Below, one piece after another: positions 52,726-63,059 of a stretch of 64,000 bases of DNA (its first letter is position 1; each line of letters opens with the position of its first letter). The notes below the pieces were generated by a model. It did no database searches, was not told where the DNA came from, and saw only the letters and a program-made list of their open reading frames with translations. Origin of the DNA: Nocardioides sp. B-3 (GTDB lineage: Bacteria > Actinomycetota > Actinomycetes > Propionibacteriales > Nocardioidaceae). Position numbers and translations under genes: made by a program. The stretch lies in contig NZ_CP087968.1 in the NCBI RefSeq assembly GCF_024703895.1, positions 682,001-746,000 of the forward strand. The letters are read 5' to 3'.

Positions 52726-53853
52726 CGATCCCGGTGATGCTCGCGGTCGGCCTCGCGCTCGGCTTCGGCCCGGGCTGGCTGGCGTCCCGCGCCCGCCCGC
52801 GTGACGAGGGCGTGCTGCACGCTCTGGAGCAGCGCAGCGCCGACCGGGCCGTCGTCCGCGAGGGCATGGAGCGTCTCCGGGACCAGCTCAACGACCTCGA
52901 GCACGCCCGCGCGACTCGGCAGGGACAGTTCAGCCAGCAGGTCTCCGACATGCGCCTGACCACCGAGTCGCTGCGCCGCGAGACCGGGTCGCTGACCTCC
53001 GCGCTCCGCAAGCCGCAGGTGCGTGGCCGTTGGGGTGAGCTCCATCTCCGGCGCACCGTCGAGCTGGCCGGCCTCGTCGCGCGCTGCGACTTCACCGAGC
53101 AGGCCCAGCTCGCCGACGGTGTCCTGCGTCCCGACGTGATCGTCCACCTCGCCGGCGGCAAGTCCGTCGTCATCGACGCCAAGGTCTCCCTCGACGCGTT
53201 CCTCGACGCGGCCAGCAGCGAGGACGACGACGAGCGCGAGGCCCACCTGCAGCGGCACGTGCGCCAGCTGCGCACCCACGTCGACCAGCTCGCCAGCAAG
53301 GCCTACTGGCGCGCGCTCGACGAGACGCCGGAGTTCGTGGTGATGTTCGTGCCGGCCGAGGCCTTCCTCTCCGCAGCTCTCGACACCCAGTCGGACCTGC
53401 TCGAGCACGCCGCCGCCAAGAACGTCATCCTCGCCACGCCGACGACCCTGATCGCGCTGCTGCGCACGGTGGCGCACGGCTGGTCGCACGAGACCCCGGC
53501 TGCACAGGCGATGGAAGTGCGCCGCCTCGGCACCGAGCTCCACCAGCGGCTCGGTTCGCTGGGCGGTCACCCGGACAAGGTCGGCCGGTCCCCGGGCGCC
53601 GCCGTTGCGGCGTACAACGCGGGCGTCGGCTCCCTCGAGGGGCGCGTGCTGGTGACGGCGCGCCGTTTCAACGACCTCGGTGTCACGACCGATGACCTGC
53701 CCGCACCTCGCCGGGGTGGAGGAGGCGCCGCGCAGCCTGAGCGCGCCCGAGTTCGAGGCGCTCGGCGACTCGGCGACACCCGGGACGGGTGAGGCGACCT
53801 TGTTCGACGACGCCGGAGCCCGGCCGGACCCGCCGTGGATCCGCCGTGCGTGA
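52713..53853 (+). CDS. rmuC: DNA recombination protein RmuC
   Basis: About 380 residues: an N-terminal transmembrane segment ([20 protein letters not shown]), a coiled coil of about 100 residues and the RmuC nuclease-like domain with VRGRWGELHLRRTVELAGLV, then LRPDVIVHLAGGKSVVIDAK and ETPEFVVMFVPAEAF. The VIDAK block matches the PD-(D/E)XK-type core. RmuC limits inversions at short repeats. A frame break is near 53700. ATG 52713 overlaps the isomerase end. Confidence 0.88.
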
Positions 53854-53986
53854 GCGGTCTCGCCGGACGTCCGACGGTGCGGTCGCGCGGGCAGCCACCT
53901 CGTCGGACGTCCCGGAGATCGTCCGACAGATCGGCACCCGGCGCGGCGCCGAGGAGGCACCGGTCACCCGTTCTACGTTGGTGGGT

Positions 53987-54397
53987 GTGAGTGACACCGG
54001 GACCGTGTGGACCGAGGGTCTCGAGCCCGGCCGGCAGGCGGTCGCGCTGGGGATCGCTGCCGTGCTCACGATCGTGGTGATCGACGTGCTCCTCGTCGGC
54101 GAGCTGAGCTTCTTCTTCGACCTGTGCTTCATCGTGCTGTGCCTCGGGCTGGCGCTGGTGGTCAGGCCGCACGACTTCTTCATCATCGGTGTGCTGCCTC
54201 CGCTGATGATGCTCGCCGTCGTCGCAATGCTCGGTGCGGTCGCGCCGGAGACGGTCGCCGACCGGGGCGACGGCATCGTGCAGGCCGTCGTCTCCGGGCT
54301 CGCCCACCACAGCGGCGCGCTGGTCGCGGGCTATGCCGTCTGCCCGGGCACCCTGTGGCTGCGCCAGCGGACCCTGCAGCGCAACGCGTCCGGCTGA
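53987..54397 (+). CDS. DUF6542-like small membrane protein
   Basis: This intact 136-residue protein has four predicted helices (AVALGIAAVLTIVVIDVLLV, LCFIVLCLGLALVVRP, IIGVLPPLMMLAVVAMLGAV and HHSGALVAGYAVCPGTLWL). It fits the DUF6542 group common in actinobacteria. The GTG at 53987 begins VSDTGTVWTEGLEPG. It is convergent with the YciO gene, with 4 bp between. The function is unknown. Confidence 0.7.
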   Translation: MSDTGTVWTEGLEPGRQAVALGIAAVLTIVVIDVLLVGELSFFFDLCFIVLCLGLALVVRPHDFFIIGVLPPLMMLAVVAMLGAVAPETVADRGDGIVQAVVSGLAHHSGALVAGYAVCPGTLWLRQRTLQRNASG

Positions 54398-54401
54398 GGT
54401 C

Positions 54402-55026
54402 TCAGACCTCGAACCGCTCCACGTCGCCGGCGCCTCGCCGTACGACCTCGGGCTCCGCGCCCGACCAGTCGATCACCGACGTCGGCTGTGCCGGTGTCTC
54501 GCCGGCCTCGATCACGATGTCGACCACGTGGTCGAGCTCCTCCTTGATCTCCCAGCCCATGGTGCGGGCCTCGACCTCGCCGGGCAGGATCAGCGTGCTG
54601 GTGAGGATCGGCTCGCCGAGCTCTTCAAGGATCGCGCACACCAGCGTGTGGTCGGGAATGCGGACTCCGACCGTCTTCTTCTTCGCGTGCATCAACCGCT
54701 TCGGCACCTCGCCGGTCGCGGGCAGGATGAACGTGTACGGCCCGGGCGTGGCCGCCTTGATGGCACGGAACGCGGCGTTGTCGACGTGCACGAACTGGCC
54801 CAGCTGGGCGAAGTCCTTGCACATCAGCGTGAAGTGGTGCCGGTCGTCGAGGCCACGGATCCCGAGGATCCGGTCGCGGCCGTCGCGGTTGCCGAGCTGG
54901 GCGCCGAGGGCGTAGCCGGAGTCGGTCGGGTAGGCGATCAGCTCGTCGTCACGCAGCGCATCGACGACCCGGCTGATCAGCCGCGGCTGCGGGGTTGTCC
55001 GGGTGGATGTCGAGGTAGCGGGCCAT
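54402..55026 (-). CDS. YciO/YrdC-type L-threonylcarbamoyladenylate synthase family protein
   Basis: A single-domain Sua5/YciO/YrdC protein of about 207 residues. YrdC members make threonylcarbamoyl-AMP for the t6A tRNA modification; the pattern here, [20 protein letters not shown] then [40 protein letters not shown] and [20 protein letters not shown], is closest to the YciO branch, whose activity is weaker and less certain. The ATG at 55026 precedes [12 protein letters not shown]. The frame breaks near 54990. It is 2 bp downstream of ispH and probably cotranscribed with it. Confidence 0.83.
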
Positions 55027-55028
55027 CG

Positions 55029-56026
55029 TCAGGCCTGCTGGGCAGCGCGCAGGTCGCGACGCAGCTCGGGCGGCAGCGCGAAGATGAGCGACTCCTCGGC
55101 CGAGTGGACGGCGCGCGGGGGGGTAGCCACGATCGGCGAGGAACGAGAGCACGCCGTCGACGAGGTCCTCCGGCACCGAGGCACCGGAGGTGACGCTGAC
55201 GTTGTCGACGCCGTCGAGCCGGGCCTCGTCGATCTCGGTGTGGTCGTCGACGAGGTAGGACGCCTTGGCGCCGGCCTCGAGGGCGACCTCGACGAGGCGG
55301 ACCGAGTTGGAGGAGTTGCGCGAGCCGACGACGATCACGAGGTCGGCCTTGGGCGAGATCTCCTTGACCGCGAGCTGGCGGTTCTGGGTGGCGTAGCAGA
55401 TGTCGTCGCTCGGCGGGTCGAGCAGCAGCGGGAACTTCTTGCGGATCGCGGCCACCGTCTCGAGGGTCTCGTCGACGGACAACGTGGTCTGCGAGAGCCA
55501 CGCGACCTTGGCCGGGTCGCGGACGACGATCTTGTCGACGTCGTCGGGGCTCTGCACGAGCTGGATGTGGTCGGGCGCCTCGCCGGCAGTGCCCTCGACC
55601 TCCTCGTGACCCTCGTGACCGATGAGCAGGATGTCGTAGTCGTCGCTGGCGAAGCGCTTCGCCTCGTGGTGCACCTTCGTCACCAGCGGGCAGGTGGCGT
55701 CGATCGTCTTCAGACTGCGGTCGTCCGCCTCGGCGTGCACCGCGGGCGAGACACCGTGGGCGGAGAAGACGACCGTCTGGCCCTCGGGCACCTCGTCGAG
55801 CTCCTCGACGAAGATCGCGCCTCGCGACTCGAGGTTGGCCACGACGTGCTTGTTGTGGACGATCTGCTTGCGCACGTAGACGGGGGCGCCGTAGAGGTCC
55901 AGCGCCTTCTCGACCGTGATGACTGCGCGGTCGACGCCGGCGCAGTAGCCGCGCGGGGCCGCGAGCAGCACTTCGCGCGCCGCTTCGGGGGTCGAGGACG
56001 GGCGGCAGACCCGGGTTGGTGCTCAT
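55029..56026 (-). CDS. ispH: 4-hydroxy-3-methylbut-2-enyl diphosphate reductase IspH
   Basis: The last enzyme of the MEP isoprenoid pathway, a [4Fe-4S] protein that makes IPP and DMAPP. The three cluster cysteines are in [27 protein letters not shown] and [11 protein letters not shown]; the proton-donating Glu is in the family's [12 protein letters not shown] segment and nearby. About 332 residues. Frame breaks fall near 55975 and 55125. It diverges from xseA; the ispH-xseA pair back to back is a usual actinobacterial arrangement. Confidence 0.93.
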
Positions 56027-56090
56027 GGTGCGAGTCTAGGTGGGCCCGTCGTACGCCGCAGTGTCGGCGCTCTCACCTAGAGTCACCGCC

Positions 56091-57326
56091 GTGCCCTCCC
56101 TCCGCGACGCGACCCGGAAGCCCCGGCGCCGGTGCGCGCCGTGGCCAACGCGGTCAGCCAGTGGATCGACCAGCTCGGCGGGGTGTGGGTCGAGGGCCAG
56201 CTCGCCCAGATCAGCCGCCGGCCGGGCATCAACACCGTCTTCATGACCCTGCGTGACACGGTCGCCGACATCTCGGTGCCGCTCACCTGCCAGCGCACGC
56301 TCTTCGACTCGCTCAACCCGCCGCTCGTCGAGGGCGCCAGCGTCGTCGTGCACGCGCGACCGTCGTTCTACGCCAACCGCGGCACCTTCTCGCTCTACGC
56401 GCGCCAGATCAGCATGGTCGGCCTCGGCGAGCTGCTCGCGCGCATCGAGCGCCGCCGACAGCTGCTCGCGGCCGAGGGGCTGTTCGCGCCCGAGCTCAAG
56501 CGCGACCTCCCGTTCCTGCCCGGTCGGGTCGGCCTGATCACCGCCCCCAACAGCGCCGCCGAGCGCGACGTCCTCGACAACGCCCGCCGTCGCTGGCCCG
56601 GTGTGCAGTTCGAGGTGGCCTACGCCGCCATGCAGGGCACCCGCTCCGCGGCCGAGGTGATGGAGGCGCTCGACCGGCTCGACCGCAATGCCGCCGTCGA
56701 CGTGATCGTGATCGCCCGCGGTGGCGGTTCGGTCGAAGACCTGCTGCCGTTCTCCGACGAGGCGCTGATCAGGGCGGTCCACAAGGTCACCACGCCGGTG
56801 GTGTCGGCGATCGGGCACGAGCCCGACTCGCCGCTCCTCGACCCGGTGGCCGACGTCCGCGCCTCCACGCCGACCGACGCCGCCAAGCTGGTCGTCCCCG
56901 ACATGGCGGAGGAGGTCCGCGGCGTCCTCTGGGCCCGCGACCGGGTGCGCCGTGGTGGGTCAGCTGGTGGCCCGCGAGCAGACGCGCCTCGACGACCTGC
57001 GTGCGCGACCGGTCATGCGCGACCCGCGCACCATCCTCGACGTCCGCTCCGACGAGGTGGCCGAGCTGCGCGAGCGCGCCCGTCGCCACCTCTCCCACCG
57101 ACTCGACCGCGCCGCCGACGACATCGGCCACCAGCGTGCGCGGGCGCAGTCGCTCTCACCGCTCGCCACTCTCCAGCGCGGCTATGCCGTCGTGCAGGAC
57201 GCCGAGGGTCACGTCGTGACCAGCGTCGGCCCGATCGCCGCGAAGCAGCAGCTCAGCATCCGGGTGGTCGACGGACGCATCAACACCACTGTCTCGAACA
57301 TCGAAGAAGGAGACCCCGATGAGTGA
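56091..57326 (+). CDS. xseA: Exodeoxyribonuclease VII large subunit
   Basis: About 412 residues. The OB-fold nucleic-acid domain is at 15-110 ([40 protein letters not shown]), the catalytic core has [20 protein letters not shown] and [20 protein letters not shown], followed by [20 protein letters not shown] and a coiled-coil end. ExoVII degrades single-stranded DNA from both ends. Frame breaks are near 56115 and 56950. It overlaps xseB by 8 bp. Confidence 0.92.
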
Positions 57327-57516
57327 CGAAGACCCGTCCTACGAGGTGGCCCGCGAGGAGCTCATCGAGGTCGTCCGCACCCTCGAGGCCGGTGGCACGA
57401 CCCTCGAGGAGTCGCTTGCCCTGTGGGAGCGCGGCGAGAAGCTCGCCAAGATCTGCCAGACTCGGCTCGACGGTGCTCGCGAGCGCCTCGATGCCGCAGT
57501 GGCCGAAGAGGACTGA
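57319..57516 (+). CDS. xseB: Exodeoxyribonuclease VII small subunit
   Basis: This intact 65-residue helical protein, [20 protein letters not shown] then [20 protein letters not shown], is the standard XseB pattern. Several small subunits coat each XseA coiled coil. Translation is coupled with xseA through an 8-bp overlap (ATGAGTGA). It ends 3 bp before the convergent dihydrofolate-reductase-like gene. Confidence 0.94.
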   Translation: MSDEDPSYEVAREELIEVVRTLEAGGTTLEESLALWERGEKLAKICQTRLDGARERLDAAVAEED

Positions 57517-57519
57517 GCC

Positions 57520-58142
57520 CTACCTCTTCCGCACGGCGTAGGTCAGGTGCGTCGCTCTCGTCGAGTGCTCGACCGGGACCTGCTCGAGCGCGATGCGGCT
57601 GGCGTCCACGCCCTCGAACAGGCGCACTCCGGAGCCGAACAGCACGGGTGAGAGCGCGATCGAGAACTCGTCGACGAGGCCGGCATTGAGGTGCTCCAGG
57701 GATCGTCTCGCCACCGCCCGCGACGCGAACGTCCCGGTCGCCGGCGACCTCACGAGGCCCGGCCGAGGGCGGACTCGATGCCGTCGTTGACGAAGTGGAA
57801 GGTGGTCCCGCCCGGCCGTTGCCGGGGGTCTCGCTGCTCGTGCGTCACCACGAAGACGGGCGTGTGGAACGGCGCCTCCTCGGGCCACATCTTCTTGCCG
57901 GCGTCGAACATGCGCTTGCCCATCACGCTCGCGCCGGTGCGCTCGAAGGTCTCGGCCGGGATGTCGTTGTCGCGCCCCTCCTCGCCGCCCCCGCCGAGCT
58001 TGAGGTTCTCCCGGAAGGAGCGCTGCGGGAAGACCCACGCCTGCAGCTCCATCCACTTCTGCCCCATCAGGTCGTCCAGCGACTCCGGCGCGATGAACCC
58101 GTCCAGCGACATCGAGACGCTGAAGAAGACGGTGCCGGACAT
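57520..58142 (-). CDS. Dihydrofolate reductase family protein (RibD C-terminal-like)
   Basis: About 206 residues, opening MSGTVFFSVSMSLDGFIAPE. ERTGASVMGKRMFDAGKKMW and TPVFVVTHEQRDP, then EFSIALSPVLFGSGVRLFEG, match the DHFR/RibD_C fold used by pyrimidine reductases and related NADPH enzymes. The substrate is unknown. The frame breaks near 57755. The ATG overlaps the SRPBCC stop by 1 bp (TGATG); it is the last gene of the arsR operon. Confidence 0.83.
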
Positions 58143-58607
58143 CACTCCACCGCCATCTCGGCGACGTAGGCAGCCAAGGTTGCCCAGTGTCTGCTGACCG
58201 GCCTCGACCGCGTGGTACTTCTCGACCGCCTCGTCGCGCTGCTCCATCGTGGGGAAGACCGTACGCAGCTCGATCCGCGTCGCCGTACCGTCGACGTCGA
58301 ACGTGAGGACCGAGTCGAAGGCGTTCGGGTCGCCGCGCGACTCACCGTGCTGGAACGAGATCCGCTCCGGCGCAGCGATGTCCGTCCGGGTGATCCACTC
58401 CGGGTAGTCCGTCCCGTCCGGGCCGTGCATCACGAAGTCCCACTCGCCACCGACGCTGAACTCGAAGGCCGCCGTCGTCGTGGTGAATCCCTCCGGCCCC
58501 CACCACTGCGACAGGTGCCGCACCTCGGTGAACGCCTCGAAGACCAGCTCCCGCGGGGCGTCGATGACCCGGGAGACCACGATCTCGCGGTCGGTCGTCG
58601 TTCTCAT
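58142..58607 (-). CDS. SRPBCC/AHSA1 (ActD-like) domain protein
   Basis: About 154 residues. IVVSRVIDAPRELVFEAFTE, then VRHLSQWWGPEGFTTTTAAF and GGEWDFVMHGPDGTDYPEW are typical of AHSA1 proteins that commonly follow an ArsR-type regulator. One frame break is near 58178; the corrected end is LAAYVAEMAVE. ATG 58607 is 3 bp after the arsR stop. The ligand is unknown. Confidence 0.85.
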
Positions 58608-58610
58608 CAG

Positions 58611-58952
58611 CTATTCCTCGTCTCTCGTCTGCTTCAGGTCCTGCACGTACGCCTCCAGCCGGTCGAAGCTCTCGTTCCAGAACTCCGCGAACCCGCCGGT
58701 CCACTCGTGGACCGGTCGCAGTCCGGCCGCGTCCGGGGCGTAGAGACGCTGCTTGCCCGCCCTGCGGTCCTGCACGAGCCCGACCTCGCGGAGCACGCGC
58801 AGGTGCTTGGACGCGCCCGGCTGGGTCATCCCCAGCTCCCCGGCCACCTCGGTCACCGGTCGCTCACCCCCGCGCAGCAGCACCGGGATCTGCCTGCGCT
58901 GCGGCTCGGCGATCGCGTTGAAGACGTCCGAGGTCGTCGCTGCTCGTGCCAT
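58611..58952 (-). CDS. ArsR-family transcriptional regulator
   Basis: This intact 113-residue winged-helix protein has VFNAIAEPQRRQIPVLLRGG, then ELGMTQPGASKHLRVLREVG as helix-turn-helix and VQDRRAGKQRLYAPD as wing. It lacks clear metal-binding cysteines, as usual for the ArsR-AHSA1 pairs. The start ATG 58952 lies 7 bases after a TATGAT -10 box, so the message is probably leaderless. A perfect 16-bp palindrome overlaps the promoter. Confidence 0.9.
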   Translation of the reverse strand: MARAATTSDVFNAIAEPQRRQIPVLLRGGERPVTEVAGELGMTQPGASKHLRVLREVGLVQDRRAGKQRLYAPDAAGLRPVHEWTGGFAEFWNESFDRLEAYVQDLKQTRDEE

Positions 58953-58964
58953 GCCCAGAATCAT

Positions 58965-58980
58965 ATGCCGATATCGGCAT
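58965..58980. promoter_or_regulatory. Perfect 16-bp palindrome, likely ArsR operator
   Basis: ATGCCGATATCGGCAT sits directly upstream of the TATGAT -10 (58960-58965 on the minus strand) of the arsR operon. Such a site would let the regulator repress its own operon. Confidence 0.7.
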
Positions 58981-59131
58981 GCGTCAAGGTGGGTCCACGG
59001 CGCAGGTCGCCTACCGCTGCTCGCGGGCCACTTCCTGCCGCATTGCCTGTGGATATCGAAATGCACGAATTCGCCTGTGGATAACTCGAACACCTGTTTT
59101 ATTCCATGCTTTTCAGGCGTAGAATCACGTC

Positions 59132-60383
59132 ATGGAAACCACCCACGACAACCTCCAGCAGCACCCGCTGCTGGACATTGTCGCGAGCCTTTCCAGCGAG
59201 TTCGACAAGGCCACCACCTTCAACCCGACCTTCGTCCCCACCACCGACAAAGCCACCGCGATGCGTCAGCTGTCGACGGTCATCACCCGCGCCCAAGGAC
59301 TCCTGCTCACCGTGATGGCAGCCTCCGCTGACATCGCCGACGAACACGGCGCCAAACGCGTCGGCGACTGGTACGCCGCCACCACCCGCCACGACCACCG
59401 ACCCAGCATCGGCCTCGACCACCTCGCCCGGTCCCTCGACACCGACTACCCGCACTGGGTGCCGCGGTGCTCGACGGACGGGTCAACCTCGACCAAGCCG
59501 CCGTGATCGTGCACGCCCTCGACGACCTCCCCACCGACGACATCTCCGCCGAGGTCCGCGAGCAGGCAGAGCTGCACCTCATCAGCCTCGCCGACGACTT
59601 CGCCCCCACCGAACTACGGCGCCCGGCGCGCAAGGTCCTCGAAGTCGTCGCGCCCGAGCTCAGCGAAGAGGCTGAACGCAAAGCGTTGGAACGCGAAGAA
59701 CAACGGGCATCGGAACGCACCCGACTGACGGTCACCCCGCGCGGCGACGGCACCAACCGGATCGGCGGCATCATCTCCAACGCGACCACCGCCCGGCTCA
59801 TGACCTACCTCGAAGCCTTCGCCTCCCCCGGGCACCGCCTCCGAGAACGACGGCGAACGCATCCCCACCGCGCGGCTCCTCGGGCTCGCCCTCACCGACC
59901 TCCTCGAAGCACTCCCCGCTGACGTGCTCCCCACCCACGGCGGGACCGCCACCACCGTGACCGTCCACCTCAACCTCGACCAGCTCACCGCGTCGCTGGA
60001 GAAGTCCGGGATCGCGACCCTCGACACCGGCGACACCATCACCGCCGGACAAGCCCGCAGGCTCGCCTGCCGTGGCCAAGATCCTGCCCGCCGTCCTCGG
60101 CAGCAAGTCCGAAATCCTCGACCTCGGCCGCTCCCGCCGCCTCCACACCGCCGCCCAACGCAAAGCCATCCGGATCAAGCACCACCAATGCCAGACCGAC
60201 GGCTGCACCGTCCCCGCCGCCCGGTGCGAAACCCACCACCCCCACGCCCGGTCCGCCGGCGGCAAAACAGACCTCGACAACGCAGCACTCCTCTGCTGCC
60301 ACCACCACCACCGAGCCCACGACACCCGCTACCTCACCCAACAACTCCCCAACGGCGACTACCGCTTCACCAGGCGCACGTAA
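59132..60383 (+). CDS. DUF222 domain HNH endonuclease (13E12 repeat family)
   Basis: About 417 residues: an N-terminal DUF222 helical region (ASADIADEHGAKRVGDWYAA and VNLDQAAVIVHALDDLPTDD) and a C-terminal HNH nuclease domain (HHQCQTDGCTVPAARCETHH, then GGKTDLDNAALLCCHHHHRA). The paired cysteines suggest a zinc-supported HNH fold. Such genes are repeated many times in actinobacterial genomes; the role is not known. Frame breaks are near 59460, 59840 and 60070. ATG 59132. Confidence 0.87.
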
Positions 60384-60431
60384 GCCGACGGAAGTTAGTG
60401 ATGAAGGCTTCCTTGGTCAACGAGACTCGAC

Positions 60432-60943
60432 TCAGACGCCTGCGGCGTCTTCCTGTCCTACTTGACGAAGGATCTCGTCGGCGACATCTGCGAGTGGGCG
60501 GGTCGCGTCGATCACCACGCCCCGGCCCGGGATGTCTTCCTTGGTCCGGTGGAGCCGGACGATGAGATCTCGCTCCGATGCTCTCGATCCCCATTCACCC
60601 TGAAGGCGCTCGTCGAGTCGTTGATGCAGAGTGTCGAGATCGACATCGAGGACGAATACCTCGTCGAACAGGTCAATGAACCTCGAGAAATTGCGAGAGC
60701 CTCCACAGAAGAAGGTGATGGGGTGCTGGTCGTCGGCCACGAGCGCCCGCACTCGATCGATATCCCAGATGTGGTGGGAGTGAAGGGCAGTATCCGTCGC
60801 CTCTCCCGTCGCTGGGGTCGCCCCCGGTACGCAAGTTCCCTGTCACCGTTGATGGCCCGGTAGCCACGACGGTTCAGCTCTCGGCACACCGAGGTCTTCC
60901 CCGTTCCGGACACACCCTCGACGAGAAAGTTGCGGACTCCCAT
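60432..60943 (-). CDS. AAA-type small nucleoside kinase-like protein
   Basis: About 170 residues with Walker A NFLVEGVSGTGKTSVCRELN and the later DEVFVLDVDLDTLHQRLDER, a lid-like helix typical of shikimate or adenylate kinase-type folds. Proteins of this group phosphorylate nucleosides or small molecules; the substrate is unknown. The frame breaks near 60822. The ATG at 60943 begins MGVRNFLVEG. It ends about 50 bp from the convergent HNH gene. Confidence 0.75.
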
Positions 60944-60969
60944 GGAGCCATTGTCCAGCCACGCAGCCC

Positions 60970-62981
60970 TCAGGCGTCGTAGTCCACGGCGACCGACGGC
61001 GTGGTCGGGCGCGACTGGCAGGTCAGCACGTAGCCGGCCTCCACGACGGCCGGCGACAGCGGAAGTTCTGCTCCATCGCGACCGAACCCGGGAGCACCTT
61101 CGCCTTGCAGGTGCCACAGGCTCCGCCCGGGCACGCGTACGGCGCCTCCAACCCGGCCTTCAGGGCCGATTCCAGCACGGTGTCACCCGCGGCGAGCTGC
61201 ACCTCATGCTGACGGCCACGCAAACCCACCGAGACCGTCGCCGGGTCCGAAGCCGTCGGCCACCCCGGGCTTCTGGTAGCCGTGGAAGAGCTCCACGTGG
61301 ACCCGGTCCGGCTCGACGCTGCGCTCGAGGAGCAGGTCACGCAGGTCGGTCACCATCTCGACCGGTCCGCACAGGAACCAGTCGTCCACCGGCGCCGTGG
61401 CCAGCTCGGAGCCGAGCAGCTGCTCGAGCCTCGGACGGTCGACCCGACCACGCAGGTGGGCGGGGTGTCGCTGGTCGCGGGAGCGCACGTGCACGATCCG
61501 GAGCCGGTCGGCGTAACGCGCCTCGAGGTCGTCCGGGTCCTCGCGGAACATCGTGCTGTCGGCATCACGGTTCCCGTAGACGAGGGTGAAACGGCTGTCG
61601 GTCTCGACGGCGAGCGTCGTCTGCAGGATCGAGAGCACCGGGGTGATGCCGCTGCCGGCAACGATCGCGACGTAGTTCCTCGTGGCGAGCGGGTCGAGCT
61701 GCGTGCCGAACGCACCGGTCGGCGTCATCAGCTCGAGGGTGTCCCCGGCCGCGAGCTGCTCCATCGCGAAGGTCGAGAAGGCTCCCCCGGGAAGGTGCTT
61801 GACGGCGATCGCCAGCTCGCTGGAGGTGGCCGAGGAGCAGATGGAGTAGTTCCGCCGTACGCCCTCTCCCCCGAGGTCGGTGCGGACGGTGACGTGCTGA
61901 CCGGGCTCGAAGCGGAACTCCTCCCCCAGCTCGTCGGGCACGTCGAAGCGGACCAGCACGCTGTCGGCGGTCAACCGGTCGACGCTGGCGACCGGGACCC
62001 GGTGGAACACCGCGGCGCGGGCGGAGGACCGCTGCGGCATCCGCACGGGGAGGAGCCGGGCCAGCTTGCCGTTCAGCTTCTTCCACGCGCGGTACTCGTC
62101 GGGGTCGAGCTGCTGGCCGAAGACCGTGCCGATCGCGGCCTCGCGCTCGAGGTAGGCCTCCTCGTTGCGTCGCCGTGGTCGCGACATAGCGGTGGAACGG
62201 GATCGACGGGTGCAGGTGGTGGACGAGGTGGTAGTTCTGCGAGAGCAGCAGCGGCGTGAGGATCCACTCGGAGCCGACGCGGTTGCAGGGTCGCGCGGTA
62301 GCGGTTCTCCTGCTGGGTGTCCTCGAGGTCGTGGTGGGGCAACCAGTCGAACCACCGAGCCAGGACGAACATCGCGACCCGCTCGGGGATCAGGTAGACC
62401 ACCGCCAGCGTCCACAGGTGCCCGGTCAACCCGGCGGTGACGATCAGGGCAACGCTCGTCACGAGGAGGAAGCAGGTCTCCAGCACCTCCGCCCGCGGAC
62501 GACGCCGCACGTTGCGGACCGGGAAGCTCAGGTAGGGCACGTCCATCAGCGGGAACCGGACGGGCAGCTGCCACCACGGTGCACCGCTGACGAAGTGATC
62601 GGGATCGTTGTCGTCGTCGTTGGTGTTGCGGTGGTGCTCGATGTGGATGAATGCGAACGACTTGAACGAGATCAGCGGCGAGACGAAGAGCATCGCCACC
62701 CGGCCGAACGCCACGTTGACCCAGCGGTGGGTGCTGATCGAGTAGTGCGCGGCATCGTGCAGGACGGTGAACAGCACGAAGATCGCCGTAGCGCTGATCA
62801 GGACCGTCGCGAGAGCCGGAAGCCTGTCGCCCAGCGCTGCCCGTGTCGAGACGGCGAAGGCCGCGACGGCACCGGAGAAGATGCCGACGATGGGCCACGA
62901 GATCGTCGGGACCGCCTCGCCCGGGTCGGGGAGCGCGTGACGAGAGACTGCTGGAGCAGGGTGCTCGGTGGTTGCTGGCAT
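60970..62981 (-). CDS. Fatty acid desaturase fused to a ferredoxin reductase (or two adjacent genes)
   Basis: The N-terminal half (about 1-290) is a membrane di-iron desaturase with three histidine boxes: VLHDAAHYSIS, AFIHIEHHRNTN and NYHLVHHLHPS. The second half is a reductase with FAD motif VRRNYSICSS, NAD-binding VAGSGITPVLSI and a C-terminal [2Fe-2S] domain with CPGGACGTCKAKV. After a slip near 62170 the frame is open through the linker RNEEAYLEREAAIGTVFGQQ and into the reductase, with no stop or ribosome site. If they are separate, the reductase would start at ATG 62040. Further frame breaks are near 62280, 61260 and 61065. DesA3 and Rv3230c form such a partner pair in mycobacteria. Confidence 0.7.
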
Positions 62982-63059
62982 GCCCGGCAACCTACGAACC
63001 CCGACGGCGACCCACCAGTGGGATCGAGCCCATCTCGGTGTGCGCGCCGCACATGCTGA

